A DNA stretch of 64,000 nucleotides, taken from NCBI RefSeq assembly GCF_003202435.1, contig NZ_QJHK01000005.1, forward strand, positions 124,001-188,000. The letters run 5' to 3'. This DNA comes from Flavobacterium cheongpyeongense. GTDB taxonomy: Bacteria > Bacteroidota > Bacteroidia > Flavobacteriales > Flavobacteriaceae. Both the position numbers and the translations under genes were made by a program. Of this stretch, positions 54,483-62,819 are shown piece by piece (position 1 is the stretch's first letter; each line of letters opens with the position of its first letter). The notes under the pieces are model-generated. The model worked only from the letters and a program-made list of their open reading frames with translations. It made no database searches and had not been told where the DNA came from.

Positions 54483-56690
54483 CTATAATTTTAATATACT
54501 ATCAATTACATCAACTACAATAAATCCTCTAACTTCGGCCTCTGAACTAAAATGTATTTCATAGTCGCCATTTCCGTGATGACCTTTTCCTGAACAATCT
54601 TGAAATAATGCTGAATATTGTACAGGAATATCACCTTTCTTTTTATTTACCCAAAGAATTATTTTTTTGTCCTGTATTTTAATATCAAAAATATTTTTCT
54701 TGTTTCTTTTAAAAGCAATATATTCTACTTTCGAGTCTATCACAATAGAAGAATCTTTTTCTAAAATTTCTTCTTTCAAAAGAGTATACATTCTTTTTAC
54801 AAAAGCAGGCTTATTTCTTAAATGCTGACTTTCAGTAATTGCGATACCACTCTTTTTGTGTTTTAAATTGACAAAATTTGATGATGTTTTTTTAATTTCA
54901 TCTGACACTTCTTCTTTGTCTGTTTTTTCAACATTTGTTTCTTCTTGTTTGAAAGCTTCATTTTGAGGTGAAACTGGCGGAGTTACAATAGGAGCAACAG
55001 GAATTTTATTTAATTTACTTATTTCTAAAATTAAATCAAATAATTTTCTAAATCCATCAAAATCTGATATTTCAAATTCTTTTGTTTTCTCCGCAAATTT
55101 AATTTTAAATCTACTGCTTGAATGATTGGGCATTTCAGTTACACAACTTACGTTTTCAAATAAGAAGTCTTTGTATTTATTTAAGGGATAATAATCTTCA
55201 ATTATAAAATCAGACTTTGTATGGCCTTCCTTTTTTGGTATATAATTTATATAAATATTGTTTTTCTCATCTCCTTTAAATTCATCTTTTGTTCCCTTGA
55301 AATTTAGAGTTTCTTTTACAGCTTCAAAGCCTGCTTGGTCTCTATCTAAAAAAGCAAAGGTTTTCGTGTTTTTATTAACTGGAAATTCATCTACAAATAG
55401 TTTTAACCCACTAGCTCCATTAAATGGTAAAAATTTAAAATCTAAAACTTTATATCTTTCATCAATAGAACTCAACTTTTCTAAAGCAGTTTTAATATGT
55501 GTTATGTCAGTTTTACCTTCTACTAAAATAGTATCTTTATTTTCGCCAAGAAAATTACTCTGCTGATGTTTATTCCAGAAATCTTTAGTTAACTCATTGA
55601 TTATATATTGCCTGTCTTTTTTTATTAATTCACCATCAGTAAGCATAAAGACATTTTCGTCTTTGAAACTTTGCGTAAGTGTTGGCGAATGAGTAGTAAT
55701 TATAATTTGGCGGTTGTTTTCATAGGGTTCAAAAACTTTAACTACTTGTTCTTTATTATTAATATGTATATGTGCATCAGGTTCGTCCAGTAAAATTAAA
55801 GTATCTTCAGAACTAGCAAATTCTAACGTTGCTTTTATTAGAAGCATTTTCTTTTGACCTTCACTTAAAGAACTAACATTTAAATCGTCATTAAAAGTAA
55901 TTTCAATGTCGTCAATTATTTTTTTGTCTTCCGGAGTAAAAGCGATATATAATGCTTGAAACACATCAGTACTGTCGTAACCAGTGAAATAGTCATCCGA
56001 ATTATAATCTTCTGAACTAAAATCGCCTCCTAATACTGTTTTAAAACTTTCCAAGGAATAGGAATCAACACTATCAATTTGTTTAATAAAGCTTAATGCA
56101 GGACTATTATTATAATTCTTGTAGCGATCTTTAAAAAACTTAAATTTTATTTCGTTTACGTTTATAATTCCAAGCTTTTCTTTTACAAATTCTTTTACAT
56201 CATTAGCTTCTGAAACTAATAATGATAGTAATATAATATTCCAATAAAACTTGTTCAAATAAAACATTTTTGGGTATTCCAAAACATTGGATTGATTTAC
56301 ACCAGCTATGTAGTTCATGTAAACCGGTCTGTAATACTTCCTCCAAAGTCTGTCTTCTTCACCGCTGTAAATAGCAATTACCCTTTTGGGCAAATACTCT
56401 TTTATATCAAATACAGGATTTCCATTTACAGCAAAAACTCTACCTTTTCCATTACTTGTTATTTTTACAGAAATAGTATTGAAAGTTTCATATTCTAAAA
56501 AATAAGCAAACTCATCTTTTTCATCAAGATACAAAGCTTTGAAAATAGCGCTAAAAACTTCGAGAATATTACTTTTTCCACTACCATTATTCCCTATAAA
56601 AGCAGCAACACCTTTGCAACTGGAAAAGTCAATTTCAAGATTCTGAAAATTTTTATGTTGACCTACAATTTTTAGGTTTTTTAGCTTCAT
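54483..56690 (-). CDS. OLD-like ABC ATPase with TOPRIM domain
   Basis: The 735-residue protein has an SMC/RecF-type ATPase: Walker A G-N-N-G-S-G-K-S (33-40), ABC signature S-L-S-E-G-Q (274-279), Walker B L-I-L-L-D-E-P (298-304) and T-T-H-S (332-335). A TOPRIM segment follows with V-E-G-K-T-D (390-395, Glu391) and D-R-D (449-451), as in overcoming-lysogenization-defect nucleases. The rest (about 480-735) is unassigned, including a proline- and glutamate-rich linker near 565-590. It is the last gene of the methyltransferase operon, 6 bp after the small gene. A DNA-damage-like nuclease effector role is the reasonable guess. Confidence 0.85.
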   Translation of the reverse strand: MKLKNLKIVGQHKNFQNLEIDFSSCKGVAAFIGNNGSGKSNILEVFSAIFKALYLDEKDEFAYFLEYETFNTISVKITSNGKGRVFAVNGNPVFDIKEYLPKRVIAIYSGEEDRLWRKYYRPVYMNYIAGVNQSNVLEYPKMFYLNKFYWNIILLSLLVSEANDVKEFVKEKLGIINVNEIKFKFFKDRYKNYNNSPALSFIKQIDSVDSYSLESFKTVLGGDFSSEDYNSDDYFTGYDSTDVFQALYIAFTPEDKKIIDDIEITFNDDLNVSSLSEGQKKMLLIKATLEFASSEDTLILLDEPDAHIHINNKEQVVKVFEPYENNRQIIITTHSPTLTQSFKDENVFMLTDGELIKKDRQYIINELTKDFWNKHQQSNFLGENKDTILVEGKTDITHIKTALEKLSSIDERYKVLDFKFLPFNGASGLKLFVDEFPVNKNTKTFAFLDRDQAGFEAVKETLNFKGTKDEFKGDEKNNIYINYIPKKEGHTKSDFIIEDYYPLNKYKDFLFENVSCVTEMPNHSSSRFKIKFAEKTKEFEISDFDGFRKLFDLILEISKLNKIPVAPIVTPPVSPQNEAFKQEETNVEKTDKEEVSDEIKKTSSNFVNLKHKKSGIAITESQHLRNKPAFVKRMYTLLKEEILEKDSSIVIDSKVEYIAFKRNKKNIFDIKIQDKKIILWVNKKKGDIPVQYSALFQDCSGKGHHGNGDYEIHFSSEAEVRGFIVVDVIDSILKL

Positions 56691-56696
56691 AATTAT

Positions 56697-57044
56697 TTAT
56701 TTAAATCTATCTGTAAATTCTAATCCTCTTTCTATAACTTTTACAAAATCCACAGTTGTTTTTGCTTGTGCATTTTCACTCATTAAGATAGGTAACCACT
56801 TTTTCTCATTTTCTGTTAAATCGTATTTATATAGCATTTCAAAAGCTCTTTCGATTTTTTGTTTGATAGCTTTTGATTGGATTTCATAACTAGGTAAAAT
56901 TGAATCAAACGAACCCTTTTCGACAATTAATAAATCTGCAAACTCTCTTTTGCTTGCTTTTGATAATCTTTTATCTATTCTAAAAATTCTATTTATAAAA
57001 TTTTCATATTTGTAAGTATTATTTATTTCTTCTCCGTTTAGCAT
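56697..57044 (-). CDS. Small protein of unknown function in the restriction operon
   Basis: The 115-residue helical protein begins M-L-N-G-E-E-I-N-N-T-Y. A longer frame of 20 codons would overlap the end of hsdS, so I choose this start 4 nt after the hsdS stop. It ends 6 bp from the ATPase gene. No family is recognised. Its conserved-looking segment F-E-M-L-Y-K-Y-D-L-T-E-N-E-K-K-W-L-P and its fixed position suggest it is a dedicated component of the system. Confidence 0.7.
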   Translation of the reverse strand: MLNGEEINNTYKYENFINRIFRIDKRLSKASKREFADLLIVEKGSFDSILPSYEIQSKAIKQKIERAFEMLYKYDLTENEKKWLPILMSENAQAKTTVDFVKVIERGLEFTDRFK

Positions 57045-57048
57045 AATC

Positions 57049-58392
57049 TTAATTAAATATTTCTTTCTCAAACTCAACAATAGCTTCATCTCTATTTTTT
57101 GCACTCAAAGCATTCAATTCTTTTATTTTTATTTTTAATGAATTCATATGGTTAGAAATTTGTTTTTGCTTTTCAACTGGTGGAAATGGAATTAGAACTT
57201 TTCTCAAATCTTTTGAAGTTATAGCAGGATATAAAGCACCTGTCATATAATACTCAAATTGTTTTACTCCAAATTCTGATTTGATATACTCAAGTAAATA
57301 ATCTAAACAGTAATTTTCGCTTGGTGCAATAATTTGAAAGGCGGAAGAAGCAATGTTTTCATTATTTTTCTCTGATACAATTGCAAATTTTTTCAAATAA
57401 GGCCGTGTTGTTCCAATAATCAAATCGCCTGTTAAGATAGTTTGAGTTGCTCTGCTTGGTGCTTTTGAAACTTCTAAATTGGTTGATTCTACAATACCTA
57501 AACCTGCATCTATTCCACCCATTTCAACATAAGTAAAAGTTTTTTCTTTGTGTGCTTTTTTATTCCAACTTCTATTAGTGAAATTAAATGCTTCATCTAA
57601 AGTTTTAACAGGATATTTTGATTGATGCAAAATAGAAAAAACAGAACTTGAACCTTTGTTATAATCCCATCTATCAAAAATTTCAGAAAAATTAAATAGA
57701 TTCAATACACCTTTGACAAAAGGTTTTACAATCATTTTCTCAACACCCAACTCCTCAAATAAATACCTTTCAATTTCAATTTCGAGTGTTTTGGCTTGTT
57801 GTTCTTGTTGCTGGGCAAGTTGCAGTTTGTTATTATAATTGGCAACGATTCTGTTTTGTTCTTCTATTGTTGGAAGTGGGATTTCTAAATTTAATAAAGT
57901 GGATAAGGTAAAATGTCTTCCATCAGCACCGATAGCATTTTTATCCCATTCGTCAGTTAGTTTTTTTACTTTTAATAATAGTTCTAAAAATTCAGGCTTT
58001 ATTATATCTAACTCAATTTTTAGATATTGCATATTACTTGAACCAAAAGAATTTTCAAATTGAGGATATACAACACCCCATTGCCCTCCAACAGTTCTAA
58101 CTTTACAATAAAAAAGATGAAATAATTTTGATTTTTGATAGCGCTTCATTGTCAACTCACTTCCTTTCGAAACTCTATTTATATATAATCCTTTACCCTG
58201 TCCTTTGACTCCTAAAATGGGATATAATTCATCATCTTTTATGTCTACCCATTCCGTTTTAATAGGTTTTAAAACTGAATTTAATTTTACAGAAATGAAG
58301 TTAAATGATAATTTAGAATTACCATAAGTTTTTACATCCCAACTCGAAAAATTAGCAAACGGAACAAATGTTATATATTTTGATATTTGCAT
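57049..58392 (-). CDS. hsdS: Type I-style DNA specificity subunit HsdS
   Basis: The 447-residue protein has two target-recognition half-repeats. The first ends with the conserved helix I-P-L-P-T-I-E-E-Q-N-R-I-V and coiled coil (about 178-225), the second with I-P-F-P-P-V-E-K-Q-K-Q-I and coiled coil (about 400-445). This recognises a bipartite DNA target with two half-sites. The start is the Met of M-Q-I-S-K, just after a duplicated end of the methyltransferase gene; an upstream Met at 58425 would put that scar in frame as extra residues. Two different recognition domains mean an asymmetric target. Confidence 0.88.
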   Translation of the reverse strand: MQISKYITFVPFANFSSWDVKTYGNSKLSFNFISVKLNSVLKPIKTEWVDIKDDELYPILGVKGQGKGLYINRVSKGSELTMKRYQKSKLFHLFYCKVRTVGGQWGVVYPQFENSFGSSNMQYLKIELDIIKPEFLELLLKVKKLTDEWDKNAIGADGRHFTLSTLLNLEIPLPTIEEQNRIVANYNNKLQLAQQQEQQAKTLEIEIERYLFEELGVEKMIVKPFVKGVLNLFNFSEIFDRWDYNKGSSSVFSILHQSKYPVKTLDEAFNFTNRSWNKKAHKEKTFTYVEMGGIDAGLGIVESTNLEVSKAPSRATQTILTGDLIIGTTRPYLKKFAIVSEKNNENIASSAFQIIAPSENYCLDYLLEYIKSEFGVKQFEYYMTGALYPAITSKDLRKVLIPFPPVEKQKQISNHMNSLKIKIKELNALSAKNRDEAIVEFEKEIFN

Positions 58393-58398
58393 ACTATT

Positions 58399-58425
58399 TA
58401 CCATAAAATGTTTCGGGTTCGCCAA
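58399..58425 (-). repeat. Duplicated 3' end of the methyltransferase gene, in front of hsdS
   Basis: On the minus strand this stretch reads G-E-P-E-T-F-Y-G-K then stop. It is nearly the same as the true end of the fused methyltransferase (G-E-P-E-I-F-Y-G-K, stop) at 59100-59125, with about 2 differences over ~27 bp. It marks the left side of the RAYT insertion. Confidence 0.75.
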
Positions 58426-58474
58426 GTTCTATTTTAAAACTATTATTGTTTATTTTTTGTTTCATTATTATCTT

Positions 58475-58488
58475 TTGGCTAAAGCCAA
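58475..58488. repeat. REP-like palindrome, right cluster
   Basis: TTGGC-TAAA-GCCAA, the same unit as at 53688-53701, in the region 3' of the RAYT gene. Confidence 0.65.
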
Positions 58489-58511
58489 TTTTTGTAATTC
58501 ATTATTTATTT

Positions 58512-58531
58512 GAATGGGTTGAAACCCATTC
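58512..58531. repeat. Palindrome with a different core
   Basis: GAATGGGTT and AACCCATTC form a 9-bp stem around GA. The loop is not TTTA, so this is a separate type of short palindrome, lying between two TTTA-loop ones. Confidence 0.6.
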
Positions 58532-58583
58532 CTATTCATTTTGAATTGTTTGCGAATTTTGAAATGTCTCAAATTTTGAATTG

Positions 58584-58637
58584 CCTCCAGATTTATCTGG
58601 AGGAACATTATATTTTGATTAAATTGGCTTTAGCCAA
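58584..58637. repeat. Two REP-like TTTA-loop palindromes
   Basis: CCTCCAGA-TTTA-TCTGGAGG (58584-58603, preceded by AATTG) and TTGGC-TTTA-GCCAA (58624-58637), directly before the 3' end of the RAYT gene. Confidence 0.65.
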
Positions 58638-58641
58638 AATA

Positions 58642-59082
58642 TTATTTATCATCAAATTTTTGAAATCCATATTTTTTAAAAAATTCATCATACTCTTCTT
58701 GAAATGTTTTTTTGCTATGATGTTCTTCCTGATTTTTGATATAATTCCTCACCTTGTCAATCATAGATTCTGAAACTGAAACTGCAAAATATTCATCCTG
58801 CCATTGAAATTTTTCAAGTATCAATTTTTGATTATTAAACCAAAAAGAAGATTCGCCTTTTATCAATTGTATTGTTTTTTGAATTGTTTGATCAACTCCA
58901 AGCGATACTAAACAATGACAATGGTCACTATAGCCATTTATAAAATCAACAAAAATCCCTTTTTCATTGGCATTTTCTCTGATATGATTCCACATTTTTA
59001 ACCTCAATTCTTTAGTAGCAAGAAAGGGTTGTCTGTTTTTTGTACTCCAAACAAAATGAATATATACTTTTATAAAAGGCAT
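58642..59082 (-). mobile_element. REP-associated tyrosine transposase (RAYT, IS200-like Y1 family)
   Basis: The 146-residue HUH endonuclease-like transposase has H-C-H (54-56) in G-Y-S-D-H-C-H-C-L-V and a catalytic Tyr114 in V-R-N-Y-I-K-N-Q. This is the single-stranded DNA transposase type tied to REP palindromes, and such palindromes lie directly after it. It sits between the methyltransferase gene (11 bp upstream) and hsdS, on the same strand as the operon. The gene is intact. It splits an operon whose partners need each other, but cotranscription through it is possible. Confidence 0.9.
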
Positions 59083-59093
59083 AAGTTCTTGTT

Positions 59094-61457
59094 TTATTTA
59101 CCATAAAATATTTCGGGTTCTCCAGCAACCATTCTAAAAATGTTTTCGTCTATAATTTCATACTTTACTTCTTCAATTACATTTTCCCAAAGTTTATTGG
59201 CTTTTCTATAAGCGGTAAATTCAACTTCAAGCGGTTCTAATTCGTTTTCAATTACGGAACCTGTTGTGCTAATTCCTGCTTTTTCAACTTCGGCAATGGG
59301 TATTTGGTAATCAAAACGTTGTTTAATCAAAGCTTTAATTTCATTTTCTTTTGCGGTTTCAAATTGTTTTAAAGCATCAACATAGATTTTTTTAGCTTCT
59401 TTGACTTTATTTTTAGATTGAGTTTCTCTTTCAAATAAATCATCAAGTTTTTCTTGATTCACTTGAACTTTCAACCCTCTTTTGAAAGTTTTAAAATCTT
59501 TTATTTCTTTAGAAACAGTATTCAATTCCGCTTCTACCATAACCAAAGCTTCCTTTTGTTCAGCGACCTTTATCAAGTATTTTGAATCTACTTCATTTTT
59601 TGCTTTTGTTTTTATGCTTTTATACTCTTTGGCTTCTGCTTCTGTAAACTTCTTGAAAAACAACAAACTGGGTTTGACGGTAGCACCGCTGGCAATAAAT
59701 ACATCTTGAGGAATAGAGGTGATTAGTATAATTTTTGCAACACCCTCAACATAATCTCTAATTTTTTGCAAATTGGTGTTGTTTAAAACTCCTTCTGGTA
59801 AAACAATACCCAATCTTCCACCAGGTTTCAACAAATTAAGACAACGCTCAATAAATAGCACTTCGGTAAGCGTACTCATTGCTCCTGTTTTATACAAACT
59901 CAATAAGGGTTTACCAATATTATTATTGACTTGTTTTAATGCTTCATCATAAGCTTTTCCATAACGCTGACGATATTTTATAATTCTGGCTTCGTCTGTA
60001 TATTTATCTGCTTCGCTAATTTTTAAAGATTTCTCCACTCTTGCCCCAAATGGAGGATTAGTTAAAATAACATCAAACCTATTTTCAAAAATTCCGTTTA
60101 CATTCAACAAACCGTCATTATGATGTACGCCACCGTGTCCGTCGCCGTGCATAATCATATTCATTTTGGCGGTACGGCTCATTCTTGGGTTCGCATCTGT
60201 ACCAAAAATACAATCATAACTCAATACTCTCAACCTACTTTTTTCGTTGTTTATGTCCAATTCTGCATTTAATTTGGCAAACAAATCATTTACGATTTCA
60301 TCAACTTTTTCTTTTTCCTTTTCAGGCATTTTATCAAAAGCTTCATCAAAATAAAGTAATTTTATGCGTTCTTTTTCCTCGTGTATTTCTTGCTCAATTT
60401 TGGCTCTTACATATTCAAACGCCTTGATTAAGAAACCGCCACTACCACAACAAGGGTCGCAAATGATTTCTCCCTCTTCGGGGTCAAGCACTTTAACCAT
60501 AAAATCAACAACTGTTCTTGGTGTAAAAAACTGCCCTAATTCTCCTCTAAATGTTCTGCCTAAAAATTGCTCAAATGCAATTCCTTTGACATCGTCACTG
60601 GTTGTAGAAAGGTTGTAAATTTGTAATTCTTCAACAATGGCTTCAAAACTATTTTCACGAATTCGTATAATTTCTGATGCTTCAAACAAATCATCATCTT
60701 TGAAATCTTCTTTAGTTTGTTCAAATAAATTTTGGTAAAAATCTTTTGCATCTTTAGACTTGAATTGGTCGTAACTTTCTTTAGCTTTCTTAAAATTCTC
60801 TTTTGAAAATATTTGAGAACCCGTGTTTGAACGCTCATATCTAATTTTGATAAACAAAATTTTGCTTATTTCATCAAATGCAGCTTCTGGAGATAGTTTG
60901 TCATTGTTACGAATAATATTGTGGCATTTGAAAAGCAGTTTAGAAAATTCATCTCTTGTAAAGGCTTTGGTTTGCTTTAATAAATCAGAGATTTTCTTTT
61001 CGTCATTAACAATATTTGCTTTAGGAATATCAATGATTTCTTCTAACTTTTTTGGAATATTACCTTTTATAACTTTAAAAATTCGAGTTTCTTTAATATT
61101 TGAAGTAACAAAAAAATCTGCTCCAGCCCAAGAGGCATAATTATATCCTTGAAAATAATCTTCTTCACGAACGGTAATATGTTCTGCTTTACATTCCACA
61201 ACCACAATAGGACTTTTGCTTTCGTGTTTGTCTTTGGGATTTCTCCAAATAACAATATCAGCCATTGCTCTACCTTGTCCACGTTGCGAATTGCTAACTT
61301 TAACTTCTTGATCCATTTGGTCAAGAGCAAAGCCATAGTCATTTACCAAACGGCAAATATATTGCTGTCTAACGTTTTCTTCGGGTTTGAGCACTAACCA
61401 CTTGTTTTGTAAAGGGGCAAATATCTTATGATCCTTTATCTGAACTTCTAATTTCAT
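59094..61457 (-). CDS. Fused restriction nuclease-methyltransferase (BcgI-like)
   Basis: The 787-residue protein begins with a type I restriction N-terminal domain bearing a PD-(D/E)xK site (Asp67, then Glu88-Cys-Lys90 in V-V-V-E-C-K-A-E). It continues to an HsdM-type N6-adenine methyltransferase (I-C-D-P-C-C-G-S-G-G-F-L, motif I at 334-342; N-P-P-F, motif IV at 467-470). A lysine-rich coiled coil (about 590-720) precedes the conserved end V-A-G-E-P-E-I-F-Y-G-K. This combines cleavage and methylation in one chain as in BcgI, needing the separate HsdS for target choice. No HsdR helicase gene is present. The start is the Met of M-K-L-E-V; an 18-codon extension is less likely. Confidence 0.85.
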   Translation of the reverse strand: MKLEVQIKDHKIFAPLQNKWLVLKPEENVRQQYICRLVNDYGFALDQMDQEVKVSNSQRGQGRAMADIVIWRNPKDKHESKSPIVVVECKAEHITVREEDYFQGYNYASWAGADFFVTSNIKETRIFKVIKGNIPKKLEEIIDIPKANIVNDEKKISDLLKQTKAFTRDEFSKLLFKCHNIIRNNDKLSPEAAFDEISKILFIKIRYERSNTGSQIFSKENFKKAKESYDQFKSKDAKDFYQNLFEQTKEDFKDDDLFEASEIIRIRENSFEAIVEELQIYNLSTTSDDVKGIAFEQFLGRTFRGELGQFFTPRTVVDFMVKVLDPEEGEIICDPCCGSGGFLIKAFEYVRAKIEQEIHEEKERIKLLYFDEAFDKMPEKEKEKVDEIVNDLFAKLNAELDINNEKSRLRVLSYDCIFGTDANPRMSRTAKMNMIMHGDGHGGVHHNDGLLNVNGIFENRFDVILTNPPFGARVEKSLKISEADKYTDEARIIKYRQRYGKAYDEALKQVNNNIGKPLLSLYKTGAMSTLTEVLFIERCLNLLKPGGRLGIVLPEGVLNNTNLQKIRDYVEGVAKIILITSIPQDVFIASGATVKPSLLFFKKFTEAEAKEYKSIKTKAKNEVDSKYLIKVAEQKEALVMVEAELNTVSKEIKDFKTFKRGLKVQVNQEKLDDLFERETQSKNKVKEAKKIYVDALKQFETAKENEIKALIKQRFDYQIPIAEVEKAGISTTGSVIENELEPLEVEFTAYRKANKLWENVIEEVKYEIIDENIFRMVAGEPEIFYGK

Positions 61458-61551
61458 TTTGTTAATGTATATAATTCCTTCAAACCTACCAAATTTCTCA
61501 CATATAGGCAATTCTAAAGAAGTATTTTAGTTGTGCATTTTATAGTCTGAA

Positions 61552-61628
61552 TTGTGACATTTTTTTTGAACTGAAATTTTTGTCACACTTTTTGTGATTT
61601 TTTTTTTGAAACGAAAATTTTGTCACAA
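61552..61628. promoter_or_regulatory. Operator array B: two tandem palindromic units
   Basis: Units at 61552-61587 (TTGTGACA ... TGTCAC) and 61592-61628 (TTGTGATT ... TGTCACAA), period 40 bp, are the same family and orientation as array A. They lie ~95 bp upstream of the methyltransferase start. Arms covary between arrays (GTGGCA/TGCCAC against GTGACA/TGTCAC). Confidence 0.7.
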
Positions 61629-61654
61629 GATATACTTGACTGTAGATTTTAAAG

Positions 61655-61687
61655 AAAAATTCCGCAAAGTCAGGACACATTTGCGGA
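61655..61687 (-). terminator. Stem-loop terminator downstream of the SdiA-regulated-like gene
   Basis: On the minus strand TCCGCAAA and TTTGCGGA arms with an 11-nt loop are followed by ATTTTTC. It lies ~200 nt past the stop, so a long 3' leader would precede it. Confidence 0.6.
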
Positions 61688-61889
61688 GCTTTTTATTGGA
61701 ACGCTTTGGGGAGCAGGGACAAAATATATTTTAAGATTTCTCAAACTTAATAATAATCTTTCGTTTTAACATTCCTGGCTTCAAGGTTTATTTATTTAGA
61801 ATTTATGATTTTAAAACTTTTTGAAATTCTTTGTTAAGTTTTACTATCGATTATCTTACTATTTGTCATAATCGACTATAATAGTAAAA

Positions 61890-62819
61890 TTATTCAAAAG
61901 GGTTTTTTAATTTATACAAAGTAGTTTTATCCTTTTTATCGCTCATTTTATCATCATTGATTATATAAAAATAATTATCTTTTTTTGAAAGTACTACAGC
62001 TTCAATATTGGAATCTTCTTTATTTATGAAATCTGTAATTTCCTTGCTATTAAAGTACTTTTTGTTTGAATTATCAATTTTCCAATCCTTAGGTTTGTCC
62101 TTACGAATAGCATCAATATTTATTTCATCAATGTAATACTTTGGGTTTTCCGGATAATGCAATTTCAAGGCATATATTTTATGGTTGTAAACATAAATAT
62201 CACTATAACGCGAGATAGTATCTTTTTCTTTGCCTAAATAGGTATGATTGATAATAATACTATTTTTAGTTGTTAATTTAATATGACCATTATCTTCAGT
62301 TATATCACAATCAAGTAAAATGCTATATCCATTACTTCCGGTTTTTTCCTGCATTAAGTAGCATTTTTTGGCTTCAGCATCTATTGCGATTCCTTCTACT
62401 CCGGAATCATCTTTCATACCGTTTATTTCCGGCACTGAAATAGGAATGATCGTTTTATTTGTAAAATCAATGATTGTAACATTTTTTTCATCGGAAAGAA
62501 GAAAATGGTCTTTGTACACAGCAATACCTTCATATTCAGGTTTAGGTAATTCACTTAATAGAGGTATTTTGATTGAATCCACTAAATTAAATTGTGTATC
62601 ATATTTAAGAATACGATTATCTTTCTCGCAAACAACATAAAAGTCGTTTTCTAACATAGTCATTCCAGAAATTTCAGGATGGTAATCCTTTTTTTTTAAA
62701 TGATGATTAATCTCAATATCTAACTTCATTTCTTGTTGTGGAAAATTGAATTGGCTATAGCCCAAAGCTGAATAAAGAAGCCCCAAAAAAAGCAATATAT
62801 TTTTCATAATATGACTCAT
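61890..62819 (-). CDS. Exported SdiA-regulated-like beta-propeller protein
   Basis: The 309-residue protein has a signal peptide (residues ~5-23, ending G-Y-S-Q) and a propeller-type body. H-H-L-K-K-K-D-Y-H-P-E-I-S-G-M-T and E-Y-E-G-I-A-V-Y-K-D-H-F-L-L-S-D-E are the SdiA-regulated/phytase-like blade segments. The family is named from one regulated gene in enteric bacteria; its function is unknown. The ATG overlaps the stop of the upstream gene (TAATG), which favours the longer start over one four codons later. Confidence 0.75.
   Translation of the reverse strand: MSHIMKNILLFLGLLYSALGYSQFNFPQQEMKLDIEINHHLKKKDYHPEISGMTMLENDFYVVCEKDNRILKYDTQFNLVDSIKIPLLSELPKPEYEGIAVYKDHFLLSDEKNVTIIDFTNKTIIPISVPEINGMKDDSGVEGIAIDAEAKKCYLMQEKTGSNGYSILLDCDITEDNGHIKLTTKNSIIINHTYLGKEKDTISRYSDIYVYNHKIYALKLHYPENPKYYIDEINIDAIRKDKPKDWKIDNSNKKYFNSKEITDFINKEDSNIEAVVLSKKDNYFYIINDDKMSDKKDKTTLYKLKNPFE

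Noticed and set aside
58510..58773. Plus-strand frame of 87 codons across the REP cluster
   Set aside because: It overlaps the RAYT gene antisense and runs through palindromes; composition is not protein-like.
59482..61397. Several plus- and minus-strand frames of 75-105 codons inside the fused methyltransferase gene
   Set aside because: They are alternate frames of one gene with all conserved motifs. None has a start context or family likeness.
54483..61457. Canonical type I restriction system
   Set aside because: There is no HsdR helicase gene; the nuclease domain is fused to the methyltransferase, which fits a BcgI-like layout better.
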